Shown here: one piece after another, positions 31,701-42,148 of the stretch
Layout of the letters: each line of letters begins with the position of its first letter
Numbering within the stretch: the stretch's first letter is position 1
Source of the DNA: Monoplex corrugatus
Lineage: Eukaryota; Mollusca; Gastropoda; Littorinimorpha; Ranellidae
NCBI GenBank assembly: GCA_030674185.1
Contig: CM060307.1
Span: forward strand, 69,042,905-69,106,904
DNA length: 64,000 nt
Reading direction: 5' to 3'
Program-made: the position numbers and the translations under genes
Notes under the pieces: model-generated
Seen by the model: the letters and a program-made list of their open reading frames with translations, nothing else
What the model was told of the DNA's origin: nothing
The model's database searches: none

Positions 31701-32261
31701 GTTAGTGTCATTGTTGTTTTATTCTGAAATTCCTGATTCCTCCTTTGTAAATTAATTAGCTATAACTCTATTTTGCGTGTTGTGTAGAATGTGTTAGTAG
31801 TAACAATGTTGTAGGAGTTCTCTTTGTACTACACACCTCATTCTGACAACCTACGTTGTTGACTTTGATAATGTCATAACTGAGCAGTTGTTCTATATTT
31901 TACCCCTCCATCTGTTTTTATTGCCTTTCTTTATTCCTTCTTTCACAGACTCTGAATCTTCCAGTGGTTTGAAATGTGCTCGATGTTGTATTGTTAATGA
32001 CAATGTGCGCCGTAAAGAAAAACTATCAAAAACATTTTTCAGTCGAAATAAACATTTTCCTTTTTTCACTTTCGATAGGAACATCTTTTTATCATTAGAT
32101 CGAACTGCGTTTCTATCATGCCAATTACTCACTGCCAACATCTGTGCGGTTTCTTCTACTCTTAAGAATACCTGCTTATTTTCTGTTTTCTGTTCTATAT
32201 TAAATGGCACAAGAAAAGAAAGACATGACAACACAGAAAAAAGAGAGGAACTAGGATCTGT
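31701..32261. other. Stretch without recognised feature
   Basis: A 125-codon plus frame (31888-32265) and a 113-codon minus frame overlap here. Neither shows a domain. Nothing supported. Confidence 0.45.
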
Positions 32262-32390
32262 TTAACCCTTTCATTCCCCCATCCTAAGCACCGCCTGCAT
32301 AAACCTTAAACCTTTAACTCTCCCACTCTGTCAATGAAGTTAACTTCCCGCAAGAAGTCGATAGATAGGGTGAGGTAGTCAAAGGGTTAA
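32262..32390 (+). mobile_element. TTAA-flanked MITE, copy 1
   Basis: TTAA at 32262-32265 and 32387-32390 bracket a 121-bp element with imperfect terminal inverted repeats beginning CCCTTT and ending AAAGGG. TTAA target duplications with CCC/GGG termini are the hallmark of piggyBac-type transposition. No coding capacity, so it is non-autonomous. Related copies at 36381-36505 and 45937-46088. Confidence 0.75.
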
Positions 32391-32414
32391 AAGTCATTAC
32401 ACCTGTTCCATCCT

Positions 32415-33065
32415 GCACACACTCGACACAAATCGGTAATCCACACTTCCACATCCGTGCGTAATCTTGGAGTTGTACTGGACCAAACTCTTTCCTTCCA
32501 CAGCCAGGTATCCTCTGTCTGTCGTGCTTGTTACTTAGAACTTCGACGGATCAGTTCTGTGCGTCATCTTCTATCTGAAGAAAGCACTATAACTCTCATT
32601 TCTGCACTCATTCTTTCCAGACTCGACTACTGTAACTCGCTTCTTGCTGGCTGCCCCCAAACACTCTTATCCAAATTGCAAAAAGTTCAAAATAACGCTG
32701 CTCGCCTTGTACGGAAATGCCCAAGGTCAACTCATGTTTCCCCTCTGCTTCGAACTCTACACTGGCTTCCTGTTCGAAAGCGTATTGACTATAAACTTTC
32801 CCTCCTATGCCATAAGTCTCTGGCTGGTCTAGCTCCCCCCTATCTTTCTGATCTCCTGACTGTTTACATTCCCTCCAGAAAGCTACGCTCTTCTACTGAT
32901 GCCCACCTACTTAGAATCCCACGCTTCCGCAACAAAACTCTTGGTGAACGTGCTTTTTCTTATCAGGCCCCCTCTATTTGGAACAAACTTCCCTTTCCTT
33001 TCCGCTCTACCTGTACCCTTTCTTCGTTTAAGTCCAGTCTAAAAACCACTCTTTTTAAATCCTAG
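32415..33065 (+). pseudogene. L2/CR1-type RT C-terminal fragment
   Basis: One frame open for about 200 codons and ending KSSLKTTLFKS-stop. Motifs: RNLGVVLDQTLSF, LILSRLDYCNSLLAGCP, QNNAARLVRKC, LHWLPVRKRIDYKLSLLCHK, PYLSDLLTVYIPSRKLRSS and APSIWNKLPF. This is the region after the polymerase active site. The catalytic YADD is absent, so the fragment is non-functional. It is well preserved for a truncated copy. Confidence 0.9.
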
Positions 33066-33118
33066 CCTGTAGTTCTGTACTCTTACTTCAGCTGCCACCT
33101 TGAAATCTGTGCCCGCGC

Positions 33119-33292
<174 letters not shown>

Positions 33293-33470
33293 CTGTAAGC
33301 GCTTAGGGCTTTTTTTAGATAAAGCGCCATAAATGTTCACTATTATTATTATTATTAAATCTGCCAGCAGACACCTGGCAGACAATCTATGGCCCTGGCA
33401 GGAGGATATAAACCGTGTCTGGACGTGTCGGAATCGTCTGGAACCATTTTGAATTCGAACATCACTTTCT

Positions 33471-33560
33471 GTTTCTCAAGATATCGTCTCCGCTCTAGGA
33501 ATAAATTCTGCATACACTGACGTCAGTGATGCCATGTAATGAAAAAGAGCTTAATAAATG
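33471..33560 (+). repeat. Dispersed repeat family V, copy 2
   Basis: GTTTCTCAAGATATCGTCTC, TAGGAATAAATTCTGCATAC, ACTGACGTCA and GCCATGTAATG match the copy at 62.15 kb and, in part, the copy at 20.34 kb. Confidence 0.7.
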
Positions 33561-33573
33561 ATTGTGACATACG

Positions 33574-33628
33574 CCGATCAATACGATATATAACCTGATT
33601 TGTCCACCAACATGATTAAATTATCGTC
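33574..33628 (+). repeat. 55-bp direct repeat, first copy
   Basis: CCGATCAATACGATA...ATTATCGTC here recurs at 33882-33936 with a few substitutions, in the same orientation 308 bp away. Confidence 0.85.
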
Positions 33629-33639
33629 ATGAATAATGG

Positions 33640-33745
33640 TGCCAAGCTTATTCATTGACGTTCTAATACAAGTTAAGGTATGAAACCCATTCGCTAAATC
33701 GGATCTCAAAACCTTGCCAACGCATGAAGCTTATGCACAGCCTGT
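33640..33745 (+). repeat. Possible family W fragment
   Basis: GGTGCCAAGCTTATTCATTG and CTCAAAACCTTGCCAACGCAT resemble the middle of family W. The match is short and diverged. Confidence 0.4.
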
Positions 33746-33881
33746 GTTATGAAATGTGCATCTCATTCTGTAAATCTGTAATGTTTAAAAACTGGAAAGG
33801 ATGAAAACAGAACCAGCCTCCTATAATAAACTTACATCACCAATGTCATATAGAATCACATTACGTAAATCATCTATCCGT

Positions 33882-33936
33882 CCGATCAATACGATACATG
33901 GCCTCATTTGTCCATCAACATGATTGAATTATCGTC
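33882..33936 (+). repeat. 55-bp direct repeat, second copy
   Basis: Partner of 33574-33628. Confidence 0.85.
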
Positions 33937-33996
33937 TCCATTGTCCCGATCCTTCTAGTCCATCCTTCACCCATGATATAAAAGACACACTCACAC

Positions 33997-33998
33997 AC

Positions 33999-34054
<56 letters not shown>

Positions 34055-34110
34055 ACACACAGACACACTCGTACACACACACAGACACGCCCCACCACAC
34101 ACACACTTTT
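33997..34110 (+). repeat. Compound (CA)n(CT)n(CA)n tract
   Basis: CT core at about 34002-34050 flanked by interrupted CA repeats. Confidence 0.95.
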
Positions 34111-34221
34111 CTGTTTCGTTTCTTTTTCCTGAAGATTAACCATTTCCAAGTTTCCTCTTTTCTTCTCATGTATCCTTTTTTTTTCTAAAATCACTTTAGT
34201 GAATAGACATTAAATCAAAGA

Positions 34222-34441
<220 letters not shown>

Positions 34442-34719
34442 CACTACACTAAATAAGCAAAAGGATATAAAGAAACAAACAAGCAAAAAAACAAATAAAC
34501 ACATCAATAGCGGCACCTCGACAGCTCTGCCGTGTTTTCTCAGGCAGCCCAAAGCAGAAGAAATAACACAGATTCAAATGCGGTAGAACAGTGACTACTT
34601 TTACTTTCTAACATTTAAAATTACATTAATACAAAACACGATGATCAACCGAAAGCATCATTTCTGATCGAAACAAAAATGCATGGTTAGCCTACGGAGG
34701 CATTTCCGTTAATCAAGTA

Positions 34720-34720
<1 letters not shown>
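34442..34720. other. Short spacer without feature
   Basis: Unique sequence between opposing (CA)n and (GT)n tracts. Nothing recognised. Confidence 0.45.
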
Positions 34721-34804
<84 letters not shown>

Positions 34805-34812
34805 TGTGTGTG

Positions 34813-34849
<37 letters not shown>

Positions 34850-34875
34850 GTGTGTGTGTGTGTGTGTGTGTGTGT
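34721..34875 (+). repeat. (GT)n microsatellite
   Basis: About 150 bp GT with three interruptions. Its complement lies 280 bp upstream at 34223-34331, so the two tracts form a potential long inverted repeat. Confidence 0.97.
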
Positions 34876-35544
34876 ATTTGAATAAAATTTATGAAGAAAG
34901 AAACGATCAAGGCAAGTGATGTTCCCTATTTGTATGACATGGAAATGATTGGTGATCCCTTAAGAGACATTTTTCTTGATTATCTGTCTGACGTCTTCGT
35001 GTTTACAGAGACATCAGGGAATTTTCATGGAGATAACCAAGTGCAGATGCAGTAATCTTCTCCATAATATGACAGCGGCTGCAACAAAATTAGGCAAGAT
35101 TGCTCTGATGGAGGACTGATTTTGCATTTTGGGCTGACTTTTTAAGTAAGCCTGTATGTTTCAGATAAGCTCAGACAAGTTCTGATATCTGATCCATGGA
35201 GAGACAACACTTGAACTGAGTGATAGATCAATGACGTTGTCAGGAAGACCCTTTCAGAAAAGCATGGTAGTAATTGGGGGAAAGGAAGGAAAACAGAGAG
35301 GGTGATCAGCGAACAGGAAACTAGGACTCGGTTTACTGTATGGAAACTCTGTACCACAGTTACGTTAATAGAATCTTCGTCACATGGCTTATTAAGCTGA
35401 TTCTGCGATGGATTTCGCGTTTTATAGCCCCTGCTGGCTTTGGCAGTGGAAAAAAATTGATTTGGACATATCTTTAGTGATTGTTTCGGTGCCATATATT
35501 TCAGTTAGGAGACTGTTGTTTTTTCAACACCAAATGTGTCTACA
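34876..35544. other. Stretch without recognised gene
   Basis: A minus frame of 117 codons (35142-35495) has no recognisable domain. No exon called. Confidence 0.4.
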
Positions 35545-36235
35545 TTTAGAGCCTCTATCATTTCTAACGTAATATTGTCTGGTCCTGGAAATTTTCCCGG
35601 TGTCATCTTTTTCAGTGTTGCCATAACTTCGTCGTTCATTATTGGTGGTCCTTCAGAGTTCTTTCTTATGCCATGGTCCTCCTCTCTGTCATCATCAAAA
35701 GTCTTTAATGTACTCTCCCCATCTATCTAATATTGTGTCTTTTTCCGTAATAATTGTACCATAATTAATTTTAAGCAGCCAGTTGATGTGCACGTCTTTT
35801 TCCTGTAGACAATTTCTTACGTGTTTTTGTACATAAATATAGGGTCTGTTTTGTGTCCGTTTTCTCTTTCTTTGCATTTTGTTTCTAGCCATGCTTCCTT
35901 AGCTTCATTGCACTTATTCCTGATTTCTTTATGTATCTATTAATTTGTATTCTTCCTCTTTTCCATTTACCCTCCTCCGTCCATCCATCAATCTTAAAAT
36001 TTCTTTTGCCATCCAGTTCTTCTTTGCTTTTCTTTCAACTCAATGCATTTCTTCACAAGCTTCATTTATTGAGTTTCTTAAATCTGTCCATTGTTCATCA
36101 CTGTCACCAATGTCCTCCGGAGCACTGAATTTGTTCTGAACATGTATGTTGAATTTTGCGCGGTTGATTCTTCTGTCTTTAAGAGTACAATATTGTTCCA
36201 TACAAATCCTTTCAAAAGATCGTAGCTTACGTTTA
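35545..36235 (-). pseudogene. RTE fragment: endonuclease-RT linker and RT N-terminus
   Basis: Minus strand, heavily decayed and truncated at both ends. Recognisable pieces in order: AKFNIHVQNKFSAPEDIGDS with INEACEE, then the KNCLQ/DVHINWLLK linker, DTILDRWGEYIKDF, and the RT block with PGPDNITL. They align to about 10815-11440 of the long RTE copy. Multiple frameshifts. This is the only truncated copy here that samples the middle of the element. Confidence 0.85.
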
Positions 36236-36380
36236 TCGAGAGATAATTGATTTTGTACACAAACATCCTTTCTATTTATTATATCTAACGCAGACAGTGA
36301 CCAATACAGACTGGTGACATGGCCACTAGTTACATTACGTGATGATGTGTTGTAAAGGATACCACCATTCATCAAACAGC

Positions 36381-36505
36381 AACCCTTTGACTCCTGCACC
36401 CTATCCACCAGATGGTGACAGAATCAAAGAGTTAAGTTTTTGCTTTACTAGCATGGTTGACAATGCAGGATGCTGGCGGACAGGGTGCGGGAGTCAGAGG
36501 GTTAA
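36381..36505 (-). mobile_element. TTAA-type MITE, copy 2
   Basis: About 31-bp terminal inverted repeats with roughly five mismatches: AACCCTTTGACTCCTGCACC... at the left and its complement ending GAGTCAGAGGGTTAA at the right. TTAA is kept on the right and mutated to GCAA on the left. Internally, CCTGCATTGTCAACCATGC (minus strand) matches copy 3. Confidence 0.8.
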
Positions 36506-37132
36506 ACTTGGCTGATATCTTCTCTGACCACATATAACGCCCTACTGATTCACAGCTTTTTTTTCTAGTTGTCGTTTTACTCGAAAGGATTCACTCCTGT
36601 TGCGGCAACAGTCGCCTTGGTTCACTAGGCTTACACACACTGTGGAAATGTGCCACTTGGATTCATTACAGTTTTGCACTTCAGGGCGGCAGGATAAAAG
36701 CTTTACAAGCTACAAGCTGGTCTGTCAGATATCTATTCTTTTGTTGCATGTTAGAAAAGGAATCTGTAGGTTTCACGGTGGTAAGCACAAAGGATGTCTA
36801 GACTTTGGTGTAATTGGTACGCTATTTTCTCAAAAAGTAGACTGTTTCTCCTCACCCCATCTCTCCTTCTCCCTCCCATTGCTTCACCAAGACATTCTCT
36901 CCTTTTGAGACCATACATTGTACATTTTGTTATACATGTAGACCGGACAAAGAGGCACGTTGAGGTATATTAAAGACATGTAGGGTTCGTGCCTATTTAC
37001 ATGTATATCAAGCACAGCACACTTTGAGGTTTTCAATTATACAAAAATATATTGAAACAATCTCTCAGCTCCAAAAGATTTGTCGTCGTTGTTCTACTCA
37101 CCATAAACAATTTTCTTCTTTTTCTCCTCTCT
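36506..37132. other. Stretch without recognised gene
   Basis: Unique sequence. A 102-codon frame at 36600-36908 has no recognisable features. Confidence 0.4.
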
Positions 37133-37246
37133 TCTTCTTCTTCTCTGCTCTTTTCTTCTTCTTCTTCTTCTTCTTCTTCTTCTTCTTCTTCTTCTTCTTT
37201 CTTCTTCTTCTTCTTCTTCTTCTTCTTCTTCTTCTTCTTCTTCTTT
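37133..37246 (+). repeat. (CTT)n microsatellite
   Basis: About 110 bp of TTC repeats with one slip. A pyrimidine mirror repeat able in principle to form triplex DNA. Confidence 0.95.
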
Positions 37247-37299
37247 TAGACAAAGCAGTGCATGCGCGGGCACATGGCATTAACCACATTTATTTGGAA

Positions 37300-37301
<2 letters not shown>

Positions 37302-37385
<84 letters not shown>

Positions 37386-37399
37386 TACACACATATATA
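37302..37399 (+). repeat. (CA)n microsatellite
   Basis: About 80 bp pure CA, ending in CATA motifs. Confidence 0.97.
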
Positions 37400-38100
37400 A
37401 ATCCACATATCATGACAGTACTTCGGAATGTGCAGCACCATTCTTTCTATGAACTCAGAAGAAGAAACTCCAAGCAGTGACAAAGATGGAGACAGACAAA
37501 CGCTGATGGTTTTATCGCTGGCTGCTTCTTGTTGTCAGATGTTTGTCGTCTGTCCACTCAATTTCACCTAATCCTCCACAGTATCCAGTGTCTATTCTTC
37601 ATCACACAGCTGACAAGTAATTCCTTCTAGTTAGTCGTCGTGGTTATCGACAGAACACGAAGCCTACATGGGAGCTTCTGCTGGAGGCTGTTGTGACTAG
37701 GTATACTAGACCTCACTTCATTTTCCGTCCAACAAATTTTCCACATTCTGTGAATAACCTGGGTGATATTCTTTCGGATAAAGTTGAATGTGCTGCATGC
37801 ACTTAAAGAAACAAACAGTTGTTCCGGCCAAAATTATATGGAAGAATCAACTTTTGCAGTTAAAAGCCTTGGAATATTGTCCCCATTTTCACCACGATAT
37901 CGCTACAGTGTATCACGATTTGACCGACCGCCACAACTGATCTCGAGTCTTTTTAACATGTTGAAAACTTGTCGCGGTTGCCGATTATTCTTGATCATTC
38001 ACGGGTTTCCAAGACTGATCACGACTCATTACGATACCCTTCACGACTGATCCCGATTTTAACTCAACCGTGGGCTATCATGGTCAAAGTCAAGACAATA
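37400..38100. other. Stretch without recognised gene
   Basis: Unique-looking DNA with repeated near-identical CACGA-type words at 37890-38050 (ATCACGATTTGACCGACC, TGATCACGACTCATTACGA). No exon supported. Confidence 0.4.
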
Positions 38101-38262
38101 TGACAAGGGTTTGAACGAAACTTCACTGAAACAGAAAAGGCAAAATGGGCAATGTTGTATCGAGCGACTTGCTTTCTCCCTGGAGAGACCAGCCCAAATT
38201 TTCGTTCGGGAAATAAATGTTGAAAATTAATCCAATCCAATTAAATCGAATCCAACAATTTT
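38101..38262 (+). repeat. Fossil SINE, 3' part (family U)
   Basis: GAACGAAACTTCACTGAAAC overlaps the end of the 60.2-kb fragment. It is followed by GCGACTTGCTTTCTCCCTGG, AGAGACCAGCCCAAATTT and an ATCCAATCCAAT-type tail. It resembles the 3' half of a widespread molluscan short repeat that I recall ending CTCTCCCTGGGGAGAGCAGC. Memory-based identification. Confidence 0.55.
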
Positions 38263-38771
38263 CCTATCAGGCAGATGAATGAAATGTTCCCCCGTACATA
38301 CACACAGACGGATCCTAGGTTTTGTTCTTCTTATTATGTGTCTGCTACTCGTATAACGCAAAAGCATCTGATGTCTTGTTAACATCCGTCCAATGGAATT
38401 ATTTTGTTGGAAAAAGTTTTCTCACTCACGCATTTTCAGATGTGCAGTACATCAGTCTAGTTGTAGTGTAGCTGAAGACATCTTCAGCATGCGCAAAACA
38501 CCAAGCATGTGTGAAGTCTTAGAGTGGAAGTAGGACGTGACAGGGGAAAACATGTAAGAGAGATGGGATCTTAAAGGAGGACAAGGTCTTGCTCTGTACA
38601 ACACATCGAAGCTGACATCCTTCCTATCCCCTATCAGTGATAGGCACAGTGAAACAGACATGCATGGGTGGTAGATCCTGGATGAAATAAAAAAAAATCA
38701 GAACTTAAATCGATGACCCACTATGCAAGTCTACACATCCACGAGAGGAGGATCACGATGGTGGATCACTA

Positions 38772-38772
<1 letters not shown>
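38263..38772. other. Stretch without recognised feature
   Basis: Unique sequence up to the GT array. Confidence 0.45.
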
Positions 38773-38869
<97 letters not shown>

Positions 38870-38882
38870 TGTGATGTGTGTG

Positions 38883-38920
<38 letters not shown>

Positions 38921-39033
38921 TGTGTGTTGTGTGTGTGTGTGTGTGTGTGTATGTGTGTGTGTGTGTTGTGTGTGTGGTGTGAGTGTGTGTGCGTGTGTGT
39001 ATGTGTGTGTGTGTGTGTGTGTGCGTGTGAGTG

Positions 39034-39071
<38 letters not shown>

Positions 39072-39110
39072 GTATGTGTGTGTGTGCGTGTTTTTGCACG
39101 TGAGGGTGAG
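38773..39110 (+). repeat. Long interrupted (GT)n array
   Basis: About 335 bp of GT blocks separated by GGTG, GCGTG and ATGTG interruptions. Frames on both strands are repeat translations. Confidence 0.97.
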
Positions 39111-39142
39111 TGTTGGTGTTTGTGAGTGAATGCGTTTTTTCA

Positions 39143-39195
39143 TGAGTCTATGTGTGGGCGCGCAAGTGTGTGTGTCTGGGTGTGTGCCTGAGTGG

Positions 39196-39274
<79 letters not shown>

Positions 39275-39360
39275 TTTATGTTTGTGTTTATGAATGTGTG
39301 CGTGTGCACGTGTGTCTGTGTATTTGTGTCTGTGTATATATGTTTCTGTGTGTCTGTGTC
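39143..39360 (+). repeat. (GT)n array
   Basis: A pure GT core at 39197-39268 with degenerate GT on both sides. Confidence 0.97.
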
Positions 39361-40499
39361 TATGTACTGTATATGGATCACATTTGCCTCATGATTACCC
39401 TGTCATAGGCTGTTTGTGAGGTTATTTGTTTGAGAGTGCGGTCTGTTAGCACTTCACTTCACCACTGATGTGGTAGAAACACGACCTTGATGGAAAAGCG
39501 TTCACGTGAAAGTGTTGTAAACCAAGGACTGATAGTGCTTAATCTTGGTTGCCAGATGACATTTTTAACCAGAGAAACAAAACGATCAAGCCATGTCAAT
39601 ATTTTCATCTGAATGTACGACATACACGTTTTCTGTCTGAAGTCCAGCCTGTCATCCTCGTCTCAGTAGCCGGAAACAGACAAAAGTCTGACTAGCGAAA
39701 CTCTGATCAAGCTACGACGGGCCCGGCCTAGTCAGCCGGTAGCGGTTTATATTATAACCGTCCAAATAACAAAAAGCAGAAGGAAACAGGTGAAGACGGA
39801 AAATTGACGTGGCATAATCAGAAACACAAAAACCAGAGAAATGATGGGAGCAAGACCAGTCCACTATCATATTCTTCAGAGAATTTAATAGTTCGATCAA
39901 CTGACCAGAATGTTATCCCACCAGCTGGCTCATCGACGGTAATTATACACCAAGATACATGGATTTAAAACGACTGGCAGACCAATGAAGATCAAAATTA
40001 ACAGTGTGAAGGAGACGTCGTCAAGTGGCATATCTCACTTTAAAGCATTGCAGCTCTCGGCTGACCACCAGCTCCATCTTCCCACGACACCCTTGATGAT
40101 GCAAGTGAACAGACAAAACAAAGCAGAAAGAAGGCACTGTACAACGTGTCAGGTATTGGTATAAGTATTTTAATCGATTTCTACAGTTCATGTTTTTTTT
40201 TTTATATACTATATATGCATATTACAGTATTTGAGTATTAAATTGAGTTGGATGTAGTCCCCTTTGGGGCAGGGGCTTTTTGAAAATGACGACAAACAAT
40301 GTGTTATCTGTCATTCTTATGAACTAAAAAATAATAGGAAAAGGAAGAAGTTTATATTTATTTCTTCTGCTATCCTTTTAGATGTTTAGGCACAGTATGT
40401 TTAAAATCCATTAACACATACACAAACCTTTTAGACATCAAAGTATTGAAATCTTTGTCTCTGTAAATCAGCTTTCTATAACATTTATGGCAATGAAGA
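39361..40499. other. Stretch without recognised gene
   Basis: AT-rich unique DNA. No domain-bearing frame and no RNA gene supported. Confidence 0.45.
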
Positions 40500-40522
40500 T
40501 GGTGGTGGTGGTGGTGGTGGTG

Positions 40523-40598
<76 letters not shown>
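40500..40598 (+). repeat. (GGT)n(GAT)n microsatellite
   Basis: (GGT)7 followed by (GAT)n of about 75 bp. A minus frame encodes a poly-His run purely from the repeat. Confidence 0.97.
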
Positions 40599-40805
40599 AC
40601 TCATCACAACAATAGGCCGTCTCTTGGTATAATGGTATATGTTCAGTGCACTGCTTTAAAGCGGAAGTATTAACCACTGCCCCATAGTCCGCAGCATCTT
40701 CCGTTTTCAAAGCAATGAAATTCTGTGCATATTTCTTTCTGTCCCTTCATATGCTCCTCCAGTCGCCTCACCGACTTTCTGTCTCAAAAGAGATACAAAT
40801 TAAAC

Positions 40806-40879
<74 letters not shown>
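40806..40879 (+). repeat. (GA)n microsatellite
   Basis: About 72 bp GA with one AAG slip. Confidence 0.97.
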
Positions 40880-40882
<3 letters not shown>

Positions 40883-41280
40883 CAAACAAACAAAACGAAA
40901 AATGACAAAACAAAGCCTACGAAAAAGAGGCAAGCAAACAATCAACAAAGCGAGCAAGCAAATATAAAAAGGTCGATGAATATTACGCCTCTCGATTTCT
41001 ATTGCATTATTTATTGCGTTTCACAAAGAAAAAAGTAAAGGAAAAATAGGTTATAATGAACTGCACGAAGTGCTCTGCCAATTCTAAACAGAATCCTCCA
41101 CATGGACAATCTGACATTGGTCCCAGAGGAAGTGATGGCCGTTATGCTGTCTGAAGTACTCATGTTTCTTACTTTTAGATTCAAATTGGAATAGACTGGA
41201 TTGTGTTGGAGTGGATTGTATTTCTTTTTTGGTTTTGTTTTGGTTTTATTTCTTCGTTTTGGTGTTTGTTTGTTTCTTTT
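40880..41280. other. AT-rich spacer
   Basis: AAAC-rich then unique sequence. Nothing recognised. Confidence 0.45.
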
Positions 41281-41523
41281 ATTGTTTGTTTGTTTGTTTG
41301 TTGGTTGGGTGGTTGGGTGGTTGGGTGGTTGGCTTGGTTCTTTTGTTTGTATGTTTGGTCGTTTCTTTCTTTCTTTCCTTCTTTCTTTTCGGGATGCTGT
41401 TTTCTTCTTGTTCTTTCTTCTTCTTCTTCTTCTTCTTCTTCTTCTTCTTCTTCTTCTTCTTCTTCTTCTTCTTCTTCTTCTTTCTTCTTCTTCTTTATCT
41501 TCTTCTTCTTCTTCTTCTTCTCG
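41281..41523 (+). repeat. (GTTT)n, (GGGTGGTT)n and (CTT)n tracts
   Basis: TTTG repeats, then GGTTGGGT repeats to 41333, then about 110 bp of TTC repeats (41412-41522). Pyrimidine mirror repeat. Confidence 0.95.
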
Positions 41524-41802
41524 TCTTTTTTTTGTTTTGTTTTTTTTCTTATTGTATTTAATTGTTTTTGTCACAACGGATTTTTTCTGCATGGAACGTG
41601 GGTCGCTGTTCCTGGGGGAAGCACGGTACCATAATGCAGTGCTTTTGTTTGTTCTTGTTTCCTGCATAAGCGTATTTTCGTTAATTTACGATTTTTTTTC
41701 CTGCGGCTCTCTCTACTGACAATGTTTGTTGCTTGAGATATTTTACGTGTCCTGAGTGCATGAACTTTGGTTTGTCATGTCCTCCCTAGATCGCCACAAT
41801 CT

Positions 41803-41883
41803 TGTGTGTGTGTGTGGGGGGGGGGGGGATGGGGGTTGAGAAAATCACTGTCAGGCCAGGAATACAATGCAATGTTGATTCGC

Positions 41884-41919
<36 letters not shown>

Positions 41920-41934
41920 ATATATATATATATA

Positions 41935-41982
<48 letters not shown>

Positions 41983-42148
41983 CATACATATACATATGCA
42001 TATATATATGTATATATACTATATAGATATATGTATTGTATTATGTGTATATATATATATAGAGAGAGAGAGAGGGACAGACAGACAGACAGAAGAGACA
42101 GCCAGCGAGACAGACAGAGACAGAGAAACAAAGACAGAGAGACAGAGA
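41803..42148 (+). repeat. (GT)n, poly-G, (CA)n(TA)n and (GACA)n cluster
   Basis: GT and an 11-base G run at 41803-41828, CA at 41886-41917, TA at 41918-42060, then GA/GACA to 42148. Confidence 0.95.

Noticed and set aside
40468..40710. Poly-histidine frame on the minus strand
   Set aside because: Produced by the (GAT)n tract. The upstream residues show no domain.
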